A stretch of DNA of 64,000 nt from Wenxinia saemankumensis (GCF_900141735.1 NZ_FQYO01000001.1:434001-498000); one strand, 5' to 3'; shown: positions 26,445-37,177, counted from the stretch's first letter. Made by a program: numbers and translations. The notes: generated by a model not told the origin, from the letters alone.

Positions 26445-26740
26445 TGCGGCGCGCCCTCCCCCTCGCCCTGCCGCTGCTGCTCGCCGCCTGTTCCGGCGAC
26501 GGGGTCGTCGACCTCGCCGGTCGCGGCGAGCGGATCGAGATCGGCGGCGATGTCTTCGACGTCGCGGTCGAGGGGCGGCGCGCGATGGTGCGCAACTACT
26601 CGACCGGGATCGCCAACCAGGCGCGCCTCTTCCGCAACGCCGAGGCGGCGGTGGTGATGGCCACCGGCTGCGACGTGACCGAGATGACCCAGCGGATGGG
26701 CGTCAACACCTACGATGCGCGCTTCGATTGCGGCGCCTGA
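26444..26740 (+). CDS. Putative lipoprotein encoded between ilvB and ilvN
   Basis: 98-residue protein with a clear lipobox (LLLAAC, lipidated C16) after a short basic start. The mature part is small and polar, with two further cysteines (C76, C96) that could form a disulphide in the periplasm. The middle segment DVFDVAVEGRRAMVRNYSTG may be a beta-rich core. The start codon overlaps the ilvB stop (TGATG) and ilvN follows after 16 bases, so it is translated within the ilv operon and falls under the attenuator. No homologue or function is recognised; an envelope protein inside an amino acid biosynthesis operon is unexpected. Confidence 0.82.
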   Translation: MRRALPLALPLLLAACSGDGVVDLAGRGERIEIGGDVFDVAVEGRRAMVRNYSTGIANQARLFRNAEAAVVMATGCDVTEMTQRMGVNTYDARFDCGA

Positions 26741-26756
26741 CGAGCAAGGAAATCCC

Positions 26757-27317
26757 ATGTCCCTCAACATCGAGAAGGGCTCGACCAGCCATTCGGCCTA
26801 CAACCTGCGCCCCGACTGGTCCGAGACGGTCGAGCGGCACACCCTCGCCGTCGTGGTCGAGAACGAACCCGGCGTGCTGGCCCGGGTGATCGGCCTGTTC
26901 TCCGGGCGCGGCTACAACATCGAGAGCCTGACCGTGGCCGAGATCGACCACGAGGGACACCGGTCCCGGATCACGATCGTCACCTCCGGCACGCCGCAGG
27001 TGATCGAGCAGATCAAGGCGCAGCTCGGCCGGATCGTGGTCGTGCACGACGTGCACGACCTGACGGTCGAGGGGGCCAGCGTCGAGCGCGAACTGGCGCT
27101 CTTCAAGGTGAAGGGCACGGGCGACAAGCGGGTCGAGGCGCTGCGCCTCGCCGACATCTTCCGGGCCTCGGTCGTGGATTCGACGCTCGAGAGCTTCGTC
27201 TTCGAGGTGACGGGCACGCCCGAGAAGGTCGACGCCTTCGCCGACCTGATGCGCCCGCTCGGCCTGATGGAGGTGGCGCGGACCGGCGTCGCCGCCCTGT
27301 CGCGCGGCCACGGCTGA
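26757..27317 (+). CDS. ilvN: Acetolactate synthase regulatory small subunit
   Basis: 186-residue regulatory subunit (IlvH type) that binds valine for feedback inhibition and activates the large subunit. The N-terminal ACT domain starts at about residue 28: HTLAVVVENEPGVLARVIGLFSGRGYNIESLTVAEI. The C-terminal ALS_ss_C domain follows with VERELALFKVK and GTPEKVDAFADLMRPLGLMEVARTG. The ATG at 26757 has an AAGGA site; a longer frame begins inside the lipoprotein gene and is rejected. It ends the ilv operon, with a 6-bp GC hairpin at 27336-27355 that may terminate transcription. Confidence 0.95.
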   Translation: MSLNIEKGSTSHSAYNLRPDWSETVERHTLAVVVENEPGVLARVIGLFSGRGYNIESLTVAEIDHEGHRSRITIVTSGTPQVIEQIKAQLGRIVVVHDVHDLTVEGASVERELALFKVKGTGDKRVEALRLADIFRASVVDSTLESFVFEVTGTPEKVDAFADLMRPLGLMEVARTGVAALSRGHG

Positions 27318-27807
27318 CTCCGCCCGCATTTCCGTCGCCCCGGTCGTCGGGGGCGAGGCGTGCCGGGTCGGCGCGCCGCGGGGCGGGGCCGGCGGACCTT
27401 CTGACCGGCTCCAGTTTCCCCGGCCCCGGCAGCCCCCGTATCGAACGACGCCGCCCCCGTCCGTGCGGACCGGCCGGCCGAGGACTGGCCGGCCGAGGAC
27501 CGGACCCGCTCCCCTTTCGCCGGCGCCCCTGGGGAGGAATGCTGCCGGACAGGGGCGCGGGGCCGGAGTCCTTGGCCCCCGGGCTGCGGGGACCGTCCAG
27601 GCGATCATCGTGCCACGGCTCGCCCCCTTACCGCGAGGGGGCGTCCTCCCTGCCCCGCCGGCATCGGCCATGGATGGCCGGGCCGCGCCCCTGCCCTGCG
27701 CCAGGCGACGCCGAGCGTCATCATGTCGCGCTCTGGCGCCCCGCTCCCCCGTCTGGTTGAAAGGGGAGACGACGCCCCGAAGGGGCCCCTGACCGGAGAC
27801 GCGCCCG
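27318..27807. other. Intergenic stretch after ilvN
   Basis: 490 bases with no credible gene. It contains a GC hairpin just after ilvN (27336-27355), a duplicated 15-bp unit GGCCGGCCGAGGAC(T/C) at 27472-27501, and a 7-bp hairpin (CGCCCCC with GGGGGCG) at 27621-27643. No promoter could be assigned with confidence. Confidence 0.5.
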
Positions 27808-28743
27808 ATGCCTCAGAAGATCATCATCGACACCGATCCCGGCCAGGACGACGCCGTCGCGATCCTGCTCGCCCTCGCCTCGCCCGAGCTGGACGTGCTG
27901 GGCATCACCGCGGTGGCCGGCAACGTGCCCCTGGCCCTAACCGAGCGCAATGCGCGGATCGTCTGCGAACTGGCCGGCCGCCCCGACATCGGGGTCCGCG
28001 CCGGCTGCGACGCGCCGATGTCGCGCCCCCTCGTCACGGCCGAGCATGTCCACGGCAAGACCGGGCTCGACGGGCCGGAGCTGCCCGAGCCGACGATGCC
28101 CCTGGCGGAGGGCCATGCCGTCGACTGGATCGTCGAGACCCTGCGGCGCGAGCCCGCCGGCAGCGTGATCCTCTGCCCGCTCGGGCCGCTGACGAACATC
28201 GCCACCGCCTTCGCCCGCGCCCTCGACGTGGTGGAGCGGGTCCAGGCCATCGTCCTGATGGGCGGCGCCTATTTCGAGGTGGGCAACATCACGCCCGCGG
28301 CCGAGTTCAACATCTATGTCGATCCCGATGCGGCGGCGGCGGTGTTCCGCTGCGGCCGGCCGATCACCGTCCTGCCACTCGACGTCACGCACAAGGCGCT
28401 GGCCACGAAGGCCCGCGTCGACGCCTTCCGCGCGATGGGCACCAGGGTCGGCGACATGGTCGCCGCCTGGACGGATTTCTTCGAGCGCTTCGACAAGGAG
28501 AAATACGGCTCGGAGGGCGCGCCGCTGCACGACCCCCTCGTCATCGCCTGGCTGCTGAAGCCCGACCTCTTCTCCGGTCGCCACATCAATGTCGAAATCG
28601 AGACCGGCTCGGATCTCACCCTCGGAATGACCGTCGCCGATTGGTGGCGGGTGACGGACAGGGCGCCGAACGCGACCTTCATCGGGGACGTGGACGCGGA
28701 GGGCTTCTACGCCCTGCTGACGGAGCGTCTCGCGCGGCTCTGA
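27808..28743 (+). CDS. Inosine-uridine preferring nucleoside hydrolase
   Basis: 311-residue enzyme that cleaves the N-glycosidic bond of nucleosides for salvage. The calcium/ribose-binding signature DTDPGQDDA lies at residues 8-16. GAYFEVGNITPAAEFNIYVDPDAA and the later VLPLDVTHKAL complete the ribose site, and HDPL near residue 244 supplies the active-site histidine and a further Ca2+ aspartate. Length matches the family. No signal peptide, so cytoplasmic. Substrate preference (pyrimidine or purine) cannot be fixed from motifs. It stands alone, convergent with the hydantoinase gene. Confidence 0.93.
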   Translation: MPQKIIIDTDPGQDDAVAILLALASPELDVLGITAVAGNVPLALTERNARIVCELAGRPDIGVRAGCDAPMSRPLVTAEHVHGKTGLDGPELPEPTMPLAEGHAVDWIVETLRREPAGSVILCPLGPLTNIATAFARALDVVERVQAIVLMGGAYFEVGNITPAAEFNIYVDPDAAAAVFRCGRPITVLPLDVTHKALATKARVDAFRAMGTRVGDMVAAWTDFFERFDKEKYGSEGAPLHDPLVIAWLLKPDLFSGRHINVEIETGSDLTLGMTVADWWRVTDRAPNATFIGDVDAEGFYALLTERLARL

Positions 28744-28767
28744 GCCGTCTCCCCCCGCGCGCCCCCG

Positions 28768-28837
28768 CCCCCTTATCTTGCCCGAAATACTCCGGGGGAG
28801 TCGCCGCCAGGCGACGGGGGCAGCGCCCCCTCCCCCG
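28768..28837. repeat. Dispersed Rhodobacterales-type intergenic repeat, copy 1
   Basis: CTTATCTTGCCCGAAATACTCCGG core, followed by a hairpin GTCGCC-GCCA-GGCGAC and a second hairpin GGGGGC-AGC-GCCCCC. It also forms the first half of a 125-bp tandem duplication with copy 2. Confidence 0.85.
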
Positions 28838-28892
28838 AATCCCGTCAGCATACCGGTCCCCGGGCCTTGCGGAGTCGCGCCTCGCGCGTCAT

Positions 28893-28962
28893 CGCTCTTA
28901 TCTTGCCGCAAATACTCCGGGGGAGTCGCCGTCAGGCGACGGGGGCAGCGCCCCCGCCCCCG
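28893..28962. repeat. Dispersed intergenic repeat, copy 2
   Basis: Same core (CTTATCTTGCCGCAAATACTCCGG) with hairpins GTCGCC-GTCA-GGCGAC and GGGGGC-AGC-GCCCCC. It ends a few bases before the stop codon of the minus-strand hydantoinase gene. Confidence 0.85.
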
Positions 28963-28969
28963 TGTCCGG

Positions 28970-31900
28970 TCAGCGCGCCGATCCCTGGGCCGCGCCGTAG
29001 CCCCCCGGTGTCGGCGTCACCACCGTGACCGCCTCGCCCGGGGCCAGCCTTGTCTGCGCGCAGGCGGGCAGCCGCTCGACCGACCCGTCCGCCCGGCGGA
29101 TCTCGGTCCGTCCGACCTCGCCGGGGCCCCCGCCCGCGATCCCCTCCGGCGGGCGGGCACGGTGCGAGGACAGGATCGCGCAGTCCATCTCTGCCAGGAA
29201 GCGGATGGTCCGGCGCGTGCCGTCCCCGCCGGGGCACGCCCCCGCGCCACCCGACCCGTCCCGCAGCGCGAATTCCTCGAGCAGCACCGGGAACCGCATC
29301 TCGAGCACCTCGGGATCGGTCAGGCGCGAATTGGTCATGTGGGTATGCACCCCCGCCGTCCCAGCAAAGCCCCGCCCGTCGTTCATCACCCCGGCGGGAG
29401 AGCCGGAACAGATCGTCTCGTAATACTGGTAGGCGTCGTTGCCGAAGGTCAGGTTGTTCATCGTGCCCTGCGCGTTGGCGAGGCTCCCCAGCGCCATGAA
29501 GAGCGTGTTCGTGACGTGCTGCGAGGTCTCGACATTGCCCGCCACCACGGCGCGCGGATAGGCGGGCCGCAGCATGGACCCGTCGGGGATCACGATGTCC
29601 ACGTGCCGCAGGCAGCCCGCGTTCATCGGGATCGGGCTCTCGACCATCACCCGGAAGACGTAGAGCACGGCGGCCCGCGCCACCGGCTCGGGAGCGTTGA
29701 AGTTGTTCTCCATCGCCGCCGACGTGCCGGTGAAGTCGACCGTCGCGCGGCGCGCCTCGCGGTCCACCGTGATCCGCACCCGGATCGTCTGCCCGGTATC
29801 GGTCTCGTAGGACGCCTCGCAATCCGAGAGCCGCCCGATCAGCCGCGCGACCTCCTCGGCCGCGTTGTCCTGCACGTGGCCCATATAGGCCTGCACGACG
29901 TCCAGCCCGAACTCGCCCACCATGCGCCGCAGCTCGGCCGCGCCGCGCTCGTTGGCGGCGACATGTGCCTTGAGGTCGGCGATGTTCATAGCCGGATTGC
30001 GGCACGGATAGGGATGGTCCGTCAGCAGATGCAGCGTCGCCTCCTCGCGGAACACGCCCTCCTCGCAGAGCAGGAAGTTGTCGATGAGCACCCCCTCCTC
30101 GTCGACGGATGTGGCGAGCGGCGTCATCGACCCCGGCGCGGTGCCGCCGACATCGGCGAAATGGCCCCGGCTCGCCACCCAGAACAGGATCTCGGTCCCG
30201 CATTCGTCGAAGACCGGCGAGACCACGGTGATGTCCGGCAGGTGCGTGCCGCCATTGTAGGGCGCGTTGAGCGCGAAGACGTCGCCCGGCCGGATCGTCT
30301 CGTTCTGGCGGATGATCGCCTCGACCGAGCGGTCCATGCTGCCCAGATGCACCGGCATGTGCGGCGCGTTCGCCACCAGCGCGCCCGAGGCGTCGAACAC
30401 CGCGCAGGAGAAATCGAGCCGTTCCTTGATGTTGACCGACTGCGCCGTGTTCTGCAGGGCCACGCCCATCTGCTCGGCGATGTTCATGAAGAGGTTGTTG
30501 AACACCTCCAGCAGGATCGGGTCGGCCTCGGTCCCGGCCGCCAGCTGGCGCGGCGCGGCCTCGTGCCGGCTCAGCAGGATGTGGTCGGCGGCGGTGAGCT
30601 CGGCCGTCCAGCCCGGCTCGACCACGATGGTCTGGTTCGCCTCGATGATCAGCGCCGGGCCCCGCGCGCGCATCCCGGGCGCCATCGCCTCGCGGCGATG
30701 GATCTGCGCGTCGTGCCATTCCCCGCTGGAGAACAGGCGCCGCGTCCCGGCCCCGGCGGCGTCGCGCGGTTCGGCGCGCGCGACGTCCGGGGCGCTCGCG
30801 TCCGGCCGCGTTTCCGTCCCCTCGACCTCGACCGCCTCGATCACGATGGCCCGGCCGGGCGAGAGGAAGCCGAACTGCGCGCGGTGGGCTGCCTCGAAGG
30901 CCGCCCCCGCCCCGTCCATCTCGCCAGCATAGGCGACCGGCAGCGCGGTATCCGTCCCCTCGTAGCGCAGATGCAGGCGCACGGCCCGGTCGTGCCGGGT
31001 GACCCCCTGCGCCGCGAGATCGGCGGCGACGGCGCGCGACAGCTCGTCGATCGTGGCGCCCAGCGCGTCCCGGCTGTCCGAGGAGAGGTCGCGCACCAGC
31101 CCCTGCTGGCGCGAGGCCGAGACCCGCGCCAGCCCGATCCCGTAGGCGCTGAGCAGACCCGAGAGAGGATGCACCAGCACCGCCTCCATCCCCAGCGCGT
31201 CGGCGACCAGGCAGGCATGCTGCCCGCCCGCCCCGCCGAAGGAATTCAGAAGGTAGCGCGTCACGTCGTAGCCGCGCTGGACGCTGATCTTCTTGATCGC
31301 GTTCGCCATGTTCTGCACCGCGATCCGCACGAAGCCCTCGGCCACCTCCTCGGCAGATTTCCCCTCGCGCTCCGCGATCCCGGCGAAGCGGGAAGCGACG
31401 GCGTCCCGGTCCAGCGGCTGGTCCTGGCCGGGGCCGAAGATGGAGGGGAAGAGGTCGGGCTGCAGCTTGCCGAGCATGACGTTTGCATCCGTCACGGTCA
31501 GCGGCCCGCCCCGCCGGTAGGCGGCGGGCCCGGGATCGGCGCCGGCGGAATCCGGCCCCACCCGGAACCGCCCCGGCTCGGCATGCAGGATCGAGCCGCC
31601 CCCCGCCGCGACGGTATGGATGCGCATCATCGGCGCCCGGATCCGCACCCCCGCCACCTCGGTGTCGAAGGCCCGCTCGTACTCGCCCGCGCTATGGGCG
31701 ACATCGGTCGAGGTGCCGCCCATGTCGAAGCCGATCACCCGGTCCCAGCCCGCCGCGCGGGCCGTCTCGACCATACCGACGACGCCGCCGGCGGGGCCCG
31801 AGAGGATCGCGTCCTTGCCCTGGAACGCCTCGGCCGCCGTCATCCCGCCCGAGGACATCATGAACTGCAGTACCGGCCCCGGCGCGCCCGCCGGGGTCGC

Positions 31901-32578
31901 CCCCAGCGCCTCCGCGACGCGGGCGACGTAGCGCGACAGGATCGGCGTGAGATAGGCGTCGACCACCGTCGTGTCGCCGCGGCCCACCAGCTTGACCAGC
32001 GGCGAGACCTCGTGGCTGACGCTGACCTGCCCGAACCCCGCCTCGCGCGCGGCGGCCGCCAGCGCGGCCTCGTGCGCGGGATGGGCCCAGGCATGCATCA
32101 GGACGATGGCCACCGCGTCGATCCCGTCCGCCTTCGCCTCCGCCAGCGCCGCGCGCGCGGCGGCGGGGTCGAGCGCGCGCTCCACCGTGCCGTCCGCGCG
32201 TACGCGCTCGTCCACCTCGACGACCCGCTCGTAGAGCATGTCCGGCAGCAAGATCTCCTTGGCGAAGATGTCGGGCCGCGCCTGGTAGGCGAGCCGCAGC
32301 GCGTCGCGGAACCCCTTCGTGATCAGCAGCAGCACCCGGTCGCCCTTGCGCTCCAGCAGCGCATTGGTGGCGACGGTCGTGCCCATCTTCACGGTGCCGA
32401 TCCGGCCGGGCTCGATGGCCCCGCCCAGCAGCCGGCGGATCCCCTCGATCGCGGCGTCCTCGTAGACGCCCGGATTCTCGCTCAGCAGCTTTAGCGGATG
32501 GAGCCCGCCGTCCGGATCGCGGCCCACCACGTCGGTGAAGGTGCCGCCCCGGTCGATCCAGAAATCCCAGACGCTCAT
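28970..32578 (-). CDS. Hydantoinase/5-oxoprolinase family protein (HyuA-HyuB fusion)
   Basis: 1202-residue single-chain enzyme. The N-terminal HyuA half (1 to about 660) begins [15 protein letters not shown] and contains the actin-like ATP-binding motifs [11 protein letters not shown] and [21 protein letters not shown]. The C-terminal HyuB half starts near residue 680 with [17 protein letters not shown] and includes NEKIRPGD-like [19 protein letters not shown] and [12 protein letters not shown]. This full-length fusion is typical of ATP-dependent 5-oxoprolinases, which open pyroglutamate to glutamate. N-methylhydantoinases are built the same way, so the substrate is not certain. ATG at 32578, no accessory PxpABC proteins nearby. 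Confidence 0.9.
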   Translation of the reverse strand: MSVWDFWIDRGGTFTDVVGRDPDGGLHPLKLLSENPGVYEDAAIEGIRRLLGGAIEPGRIGTVKMGTTVATNALLERKGDRVLLLITKGFRDALRLAYQARPDIFAKEILLPDMLYERVVEVDERVRADGTVERALDPAAARAALAEAKADGIDAVAIVLMHAWAHPAHEAALAAAAREAGFGQVSVSHEVSPLVKLVGRGDTTVVDAYLTPILSRYVARVAEALGATPAGAPGPVLQFMMSSGGMTAAEAFQGKDAILSGPAGGVVGMVETARAAGWDRVIGFDMGGTSTDVAHSAGEYERAFDTEVAGVRIRAPMMRIHTVAAGGGSILHAEPGRFRVGPDSAGADPGPAAYRRGGPLTVTDANVMLGKLQPDLFPSIFGPGQDQPLDRDAVASRFAGIAEREGKSAEEVAEGFVRIAVQNMANAIKKISVQRGYDVTRYLLNSFGGAGGQHACLVADALGMEAVLVHPLSGLLSAYGIGLARVSASRQQGLVRDLSSDSRDALGATIDELSRAVAADLAAQGVTRHDRAVRLHLRYEGTDTALPVAYAGEMDGAGAAFEAAHRAQFGFLSPGRAIVIEAVEVEGTETRPDASAPDVARAEPRDAAGAGTRRLFSSGEWHDAQIHRREAMAPGMRARGPALIIEANQTIVVEPGWTAELTAADHILLSRHEAAPRQLAAGTEADPILLEVFNNLFMNIAEQMGVALQNTAQSVNIKERLDFSCAVFDASGALVANAPHMPVHLGSMDRSVEAIIRQNETIRPGDVFALNAPYNGGTHLPDITVVSPVFDECGTEILFWVASRGHFADVGGTAPGSMTPLATSVDEEGVLIDNFLLCEEGVFREEATLHLLTDHPYPCRNPAMNIADLKAHVAANERGAAELRRMVGEFGLDVVQAYMGHVQDNAAEEVARLIGRLSDCEASYETDTGQTIRVRITVDREARRATVDFTGTSAAMENNFNAPEPVARAAVLYVFRVMVESPIPMNAGCLRHVDIVIPDGSMLRPAYPRAVVAGNVETSQHVTNTLFMALGSLANAQGTMNNLTFGNDAYQYYETICSGSPAGVMNDGRGFAGTAGVHTHMTNSRLTDPEVLEMRFPVLLEEFALRDGSGGAGACPGGDGTRRTIRFLAEMDCAILSSHRARPPEGIAGGGPGEVGRTEIRRADGSVERLPACAQTRLAPGEAVTVVTPTPGGYGAAQGSAR

Positions 32579-32618
32579 CGCCGCCTCCGTGACGAAGGGG
32601 GGGCAAGGCGTGCCCTGC

Positions 32619-32647
32619 CCCCCTTATCTTGCCGAAAATACTCCGGC
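32619..32647. repeat. Dispersed intergenic repeat, copy 3 (core only)
   Basis: CCCCTTATCTTGCCGAAAATACTCCGG without the two following hairpins. It lies between xylA and the hydantoinase gene. Confidence 0.75.
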
Positions 32648-32694
32648 GACCGGCCTGCCACGGGCGCGCCGCCCGGGCAAGCGCGGCCCCCGCC

Positions 32695-33987
32695 TCAGAG
32701 GTAGCGGTTGACCAGGTTCTCGAGCCGCTCCTGCCGGCCGGATCTGGGCGCGGGATTGATCCCCTCGGCCAGTACCCTGTCGGCGATGGCGCCGAGATCG
32801 CTGGACAGCAGGTCCGATCCCTCCCAGCCGGCATAGCGGGCATCGCGCGCCGCCTCGAGCTTGCCGTCCTCCAGCATCCTGGCCGCCGCCTTGAGGCCCG
32901 CCGCGCAGACATCCATCGCGCCGACATGGCCGAGGATCAGGTCCTCGGGGTCGAGCGACTGGCGCCGCAGCTTGGCGTCGAAATTGGTGCCGCCGGTCGA
33001 GAAGCCGCCCGCCTTCAGCACCTCGTAATAGGCCAGCGCGACCTCGGGGACGTTGTTCGGGAACTGGTCGGTATCCCAGCCGGACTGGTAGTCGTTCCGG
33101 TTCATGTCGATCGAGCCGAGCAGCCCCATCGACCCGGCCAGCGCCAGCTCGTGCTCGAAGCTGTGCCCGGCGAGGATCGCGTGGCCCTGCTCGAGGTTCA
33201 GCTTCACGTCGTTCTCCAGCCCGAACTCCTTGAGGAAGCCGTAGACCGTGGCGACGTCGTAATCGTACTGGTGCTTGGACGGCTCCTGCGGCTTGGGCTC
33301 GATCAGGATCGTGCCGTCGAAGCCGATCTTCTTCGCGTAGTCCACGACCATCGTCAGGAAGCGGCCGGCCTGCTGGCGCTCCTTCTTGAGGTCGGTGTTC
33401 AGCAGCGTCTCGTAGCCCTCGCGCCCGCCCCAGAGGACGTAGTTCTGGCCGTTCAGCTGCTTCGTCGCGTCGATGCAGGTCTTCACCGTCGCGGCGGCGA
33501 AGGCGAAGACCTCCGGATCGGGATTGGTCGCGGCGCCCGACATGTAGCGGCGATGCGTGAAGAGGTTGGCCGTGCCCCAGAGAAGCTTCGCCTTCGAGCC
33601 CTCCATCTTGCCCTCGATGTAGTCGACGACGGCCTTGAGGTTGTCGGTGTTCTCCCTGAAGTCCTTGCCCTCGGGGCGGATGTCCGCGTCGTGGAAGCAG
33701 AAGAACGGCACGTCCAGGATGTCGAACATCTCGAAGGCGACGTCGGCCTTCATCTTCGCCAGGTCGAGCGAGTCGCCGAACCAGGGCCGCTCGAAGGTCT
33801 GGCCGCCGAAGGGATCGCCGCCCTGCCAGGCGAAGGAATGCCAGTAGGCCACCGAGAAGCGGAGGTGATCCTCCAGGCGCTTGCCCATGACGATCTCGTC
33901 CGGGTTGTAGTGCCGGAAGGCGTAATCGTTTTCGGACTCGGGGCCTTCGTACTTGACGGGCGACATGCCCTTGAAGAAATCGGTCAT
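32695..33987 (-). CDS. xylA: Xylose isomerase
   Basis: 430-residue enzyme converting D-xylose to D-xylulose. Signature regions include the catalytic histidine in [13 protein letters not shown], the metal-binding glutamate in [17 protein letters not shown] and the second-site residues of [13 protein letters not shown] and SIDMNRND. Length and motifs match class II xylose isomerase. The start follows xylB by eight bases, so the order is xylB-xylA in one operon. No xylose ABC transporter or XylR-type regulator occurs in the window. Confidence 0.96.
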   Translation of the reverse strand: MTDFFKGMSPVKYEGPESENDYAFRHYNPDEIVMGKRLEDHLRFSVAYWHSFAWQGGDPFGGQTFERPWFGDSLDLAKMKADVAFEMFDILDVPFFCFHDADIRPEGKDFRENTDNLKAVVDYIEGKMEGSKAKLLWGTANLFTHRRYMSGAATNPDPEVFAFAAATVKTCIDATKQLNGQNYVLWGGREGYETLLNTDLKKERQQAGRFLTMVVDYAKKIGFDGTILIEPKPQEPSKHQYDYDVATVYGFLKEFGLENDVKLNLEQGHAILAGHSFEHELALAGSMGLLGSIDMNRNDYQSGWDTDQFPNNVPEVALAYYEVLKAGGFSTGGTNFDAKLRRQSLDPEDLILGHVGAMDVCAAGLKAAARMLEDGKLEAARDARYAGWEGSDLLSSDLGAIADRVLAEGINPAPRSGRQERLENLVNRYL

Positions 33988-33995
33988 CGGGAACC

Positions 33996-35429
33996 TCAGT
34001 TTCGGGGTTTGGTATAGGCTGCGCGGTACCGCGCGTGGCCTTCGGCGAAGGCCTCGGTCAGATCGCCGGCCGGCTCGACGGTGCGGGCGATGTCGGGCGG
34101 GGTCGCGATCTCCGCCCCGGCGCCGGTCGCGGCCATCATGGCGAGGCGCGCCGCGCCGAAGGCACCGCCGAAATCGCCGGCCTGCGGGATCTCGACGGGA
34201 ATGTTCAGGGCCGTCGCGATGGCGCCGACCCAGTAGTCGGATTTCGACCCGCCCCCGACCGCGATCAGCCGGTCGATCCGGGTGCCGGTGGAGGTCAGCG
34301 CGTCGTAGCTGTCGCGGATCGCGAAGGTCACGCCCTCGAGCACGGCGCGGGTCATCGCGTCGCGGTCGGTGACGTGGTCGAGCCCGTGGAAGCTGCCGCG
34401 CACCGCGGCGTCGTTATGCGGCGTCCGCTCGCCCCCCAGATAGGGCAGGAAGACGGCGCGCCCCGGGGCCCGGACCGGGCCGAGCGCGCCGGTCAGCGCG
34501 GAGGCGTCCGCGCCCGCGACGCGGCCCCACCAGTTCAGCGCATCCGCGGCGGCGAGGATCACGCCCATCTGGTGCCAGGTGTCCGGCAGGGCGTGGCAGA
34601 AGGTGTGGACCGCGCTCGCCGAGTCGGGCTGGTAGGCGTCCGAGGCGGCGAAGAGCACCCCCGACGTGCCGAGAGAGACGAAGGCCTGCCCGGCCTTGAC
34701 CACGCCCACGCCCACGCCGGAGGCCGCGTTGTCGCCGCCCCCGCCCGCGATCACCACGCCCTCGGGCAGGCCCCAGCCCTTCGCCAGGTCGGGGCGCAGC
34801 GTGCCCGACACCTCGGACCCCTCGACGAGGTCGGGCATGTAGGACAGGTCCATCGTGGTGGCCTCGAGCAGCGCCTCGGACCAGCAGCGGCGGCCGGTAT
34901 CGAACCAGGCCGTGCCGGCGGCGTCGGACATCTCGGCCACGTGGCGGCCGGTGAGCCAGAGCCGCAGGTAATCCTTGGGCAGCAGCACCTTGCGGGTCGC
35001 GGCGAAGATGTCCGGCTCGTGCTTCGCCACCCAGAGCAGCTTGGGCGCGGTGAAGCCGGGAAAGACGATGTTGCCGGTGATCTGCCGGAACTGCGGATCG
35101 GAATCGAGCGCCGCCGCCTCCTCGTGGGCGCGGGTGTCGTTCCACAGGATGCAGGGCCGCAGCGGATGGTCGTCGGCGCCGAGCAGCGTCGCGCCGTGCA
35201 TGTGCCCGCTGAGGCCGATGCCGCGGACGGCGCCGAGATCGGCCTTCGCCGCGAGGGCGCGCATCGCCTCGCCGCAGGCGGCGATCCACGAGGCGGGGTC
35301 CTGCTCGGACCAGCCGTCCCGCGGGCGCTGGACGGTCAGGGGGATCGTCTCTTCCGCGACTGCCCTCTGCCGCTCGTCGATGAGCAGGGCCTTGAGCCCC
35401 GACGTTCCCAGGTCGATCCCGATATACAT
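33996..35429 (-). CDS. xylB: Xylulokinase
   Basis: 477-residue FGGY-family kinase phosphorylating D-xylulose for the pentose phosphate pathway. [19 protein letters not shown] forms the first phosphate loop. [12 protein letters not shown] and the substrate region WNDTRAHEE follow, and the second domain has [14 protein letters not shown] and [11 protein letters not shown]. The ATG at 35429 has a GAGGAGG ribosome site; the much longer open frame upstream reads through the repeat region and is discarded. First gene of the xyl pair. Confidence 0.95.
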   Translation of the reverse strand: MYIGIDLGTSGLKALLIDERQRAVAEETIPLTVQRPRDGWSEQDPASWIAACGEAMRALAAKADLGAVRGIGLSGHMHGATLLGADDHPLRPCILWNDTRAHEEAAALDSDPQFRQITGNIVFPGFTAPKLLWVAKHEPDIFAATRKVLLPKDYLRLWLTGRHVAEMSDAAGTAWFDTGRRCWSEALLEATTMDLSYMPDLVEGSEVSGTLRPDLAKGWGLPEGVVIAGGGGDNAASGVGVGVVKAGQAFVSLGTSGVLFAASDAYQPDSASAVHTFCHALPDTWHQMGVILAAADALNWWGRVAGADASALTGALGPVRAPGRAVFLPYLGGERTPHNDAAVRGSFHGLDHVTDRDAMTRAVLEGVTFAIRDSYDALTSTGTRIDRLIAVGGGSKSDYWVGAIATALNIPVEIPQAGDFGGAFGAARLAMMAATGAGAEIATPPDIARTVEPAGDLTEAFAEGHARYRAAYTKPRN

Positions 35430-35753
35430 GGCTGGCCCTCCTCGCGCGGGGCGCACCCTAGACGACGCGGCGCCCGTGTCGAGCCCCGATCGCCGCGCCG
35501 GCGGCGCCGATCCGCGGGCCCCGCCCGGCCGGGGACGGCGCGTCCCGGGCGGCGCGCCCCGGGACGCGCCCGCGGCGGCCCGCGGCGGCGCGTGGCGGCG
35601 CGTGGCGGCGCGTGGCGGCCCCGGGGCGGCCCGGGGCGGCCCGGGGCGGAAGGACCGCGCCCCTGTGGCCGCGCGGGCGCAACCCGCGCCCCATCCCCGC
35701 CGCCGCGCCCCGCCCCGGTTCCGTCCGCGCGGGGGCGCCCCTAGAAAGGCGCC
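35430..35753. other. Divergent spacer between xylB and surE
   Basis: 324 bases of extreme GC content without a gene. It holds the 10-bp tandem repeat array at 35581-35650 and must contain the promoters of both divergent operons, but no clear hexamers are visible. Confidence 0.5.
35581..35650. repeat. 10-bp tandem repeat array (7 units)
   Basis: Seven head-to-tail decamers in two related series: CGTGGCGGCG-type (35581-35620) and CCGGGGCGGC-type (35621-35650). Pure G/C except for one T per unit in the first series. Confidence 0.88.
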
Positions 35754-36539
35754 ATGCGGATACTCATCACGAACGACGACGGGATCAACGCGCCGGGCCT
35801 TGCCGCGCTGGAGGAGATCGCGGCGCAGGTCGCGGGCGACGGCGGCGAGGTCTGGACCGTCGCCCCCGCCTTCGAGCAATCGGGCGTCGCCCATTGCATC
35901 AGCTATTCGCGCCCCTTCCACGTCGCCGAACTCGCCCCCCGCCGCTGGGCGGCCGAGGGCAGCCCGGCCGATTGCGTGCTGGCGGCCCTCTTCGAGGTGA
36001 TGGCGGGCTCGCCGCCGGATCTCGTCCTGTCGGGCGTCAACCGCGGCAACAACGCCGCCGAGAGCGCGCTCTATTCCGGCACTCTGGGGGCGGCGCTCGA
36101 GGCGGCGCTGCAGGGGGTGCCGGCGATCGCGCTGTCGCAGTTCTACGGTCCCGGCAACCGCGACCTCGCCGACCCGTTCGAGGCGGCGCGGGCGCATGGC
36201 GCCGACCTGGTCCGCCGACTGATCCCGACGATGACGGCGGACAGGACCGGCTACGGTCTCTTCCACAACGTCAACTTCCCGCCGGTCCCGGCGGCCGAGG
36301 TGCGGGGTGCGATGGCGACCCCGCAGGGCCGCCGGCCCGGCATCGCGATGGAGATCGCGGCCCAGGATTCGCCCTCCGGCCGCAGGTTCCTGTGGATCCG
36401 CAGCGGCGACCAGCAGGTCGCGTCTCCCGCGGGGACCGACGCCGCCGCCAATCTCGACGGCTGGATCTCGGTCGTGCCGATGCGGGCCGATTTCACCGAC
36501 CACGCCGCCCTCGACGCGGTGGCCGGGGCGCTGGCGTGA
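35754..36539 (+). CDS. surE: 5'/3'-nucleotidase SurE
   Basis: 261-residue survival-protein nucleotidase. The metal site begins with [13 protein letters not shown] (D8, D9), followed by [14 protein letters not shown] and the conserved [25 protein letters not shown]. It dephosphorylates nucleoside monophosphates in the cytoplasm. It overlaps the start of pcm by four bases (GTGA) in the classic surE-pcm-nlpD order. Confidence 0.95.
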   Translation: MRILITNDDGINAPGLAALEEIAAQVAGDGGEVWTVAPAFEQSGVAHCISYSRPFHVAELAPRRWAAEGSPADCVLAALFEVMAGSPPDLVLSGVNRGNNAAESALYSGTLGAALEAALQGVPAIALSQFYGPGNRDLADPFEAARAHGADLVRRLIPTMTADRTGYGLFHNVNFPPVPAAEVRGAMATPQGRRPGIAMEIAAQDSPSGRRFLWIRSGDQQVASPAGTDAAANLDGWISVVPMRADFTDHAALDAVAGALA

Positions 36540-37177
36540 GCGCGAGCGCCGAGGAACTGATGCAGTTCCTCTTCACCCTGCGCTCGCGCGGGGTGACGGA
36601 CAGGCGCACGCTCGAGGCGATGGAACGGATCGACCGCTCGGCCTTCGTGCGCGGCCTCTTCGCCGACCGCGCCTGGGAGGACATGCCGCTGCCGATCGCC
36701 TGCGGGCAGACGATCTCGCAGCCTTCGGTCGTGGGGCTGATGACGCAGGCGCTCGACGTGCAGCCGCGGGACAAGGTGCTCGAGGTGGGCACCGGCTCGG
36801 GTTACCAGGCCGCGATCCTCAGCCTGCTGGCGCGCCGCGTCTACACCGTGGATCGCTACCGCCGGCTGGTGGCCGAGGCGCGCGCCACCTTCGAGGCGAT
36901 GGGCCTCGTGAACATCGTCGCAGCCACCTCCGACGGATCCTTCGGCCTGCCCGAACAATCGCCCTTCGACCGCATCCTTGTCACCGCGGCGGCCGAGGAT
37001 CCGCCGCCCCCGCTCTTGGCGCAGCTGCGCGTGGGCGGTATCATGGTCCTGCCGGTGGGGCAGTCGGACCACGTGCAGAGCCTGATCCGCGTCACCCGGC
37101 ACGAGACCGGCTACCACTACGAGGAGCTGCGCGAGGTGCGCTTCGTTCCGCTCGTCGAGGGGCTGGGGCAGGATTGA
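36536..37177 (+). CDS. pcm: Protein-L-isoaspartate O-methyltransferase
   Basis: 213-residue SAM-dependent repair enzyme that methylates isoaspartyl residues in damaged proteins. The SAM motif is [15 protein letters not shown], preceded by the substrate-binding [38 protein letters not shown] and GGIMVLPVG complete the fold. The GTG at 36536 is chosen because it overlaps the surE stop (GTGA), a coupling seen elsewhere in the window; an ATG eight codons downstream is possible. Confidence 0.94.
   Translation: MSASAEELMQFLFTLRSRGVTDRRTLEAMERIDRSAFVRGLFADRAWEDMPLPIACGQTISQPSVVGLMTQALDVQPRDKVLEVGTGSGYQAAILSLLARRVYTVDRYRRLVAEARATFEAMGLVNIVAATSDGSFGLPEQSPFDRILVTAAAEDPPPPLLAQLRVGGIMVLPVGQSDHVQSLIRVTRHETGYHYEELREVRFVPLVEGLGQD

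Larger units (their letters stand above)
28768..29005. repeat. 125-bp tandem duplication including the 3' end of the hydantoinase gene
   Basis: Sequence from about 28768 to 28875 recurs at an exact offset of 125 bp (TTATCTTGC at 28773 and 28898; GTCAGC at 28844 and 28969). The second unit runs into the last codons and stop of the minus-strand hydantoinase gene, so the first unit contains a diverged duplicate of that gene end. Confidence 0.75.

Noticed and set aside
28778-32494. A 1238-codon plus-strand frame over the hydantoinase gene
   Set aside because: Antisense shadow of a strongly recognised 1202-residue enzyme; composition dominated by Arg, His, Gly and Val.
35581-35650. Possible CRISPR array
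   Set aside because: Units are 10 bp and contiguous with no spacers; there are no cas genes in the window.
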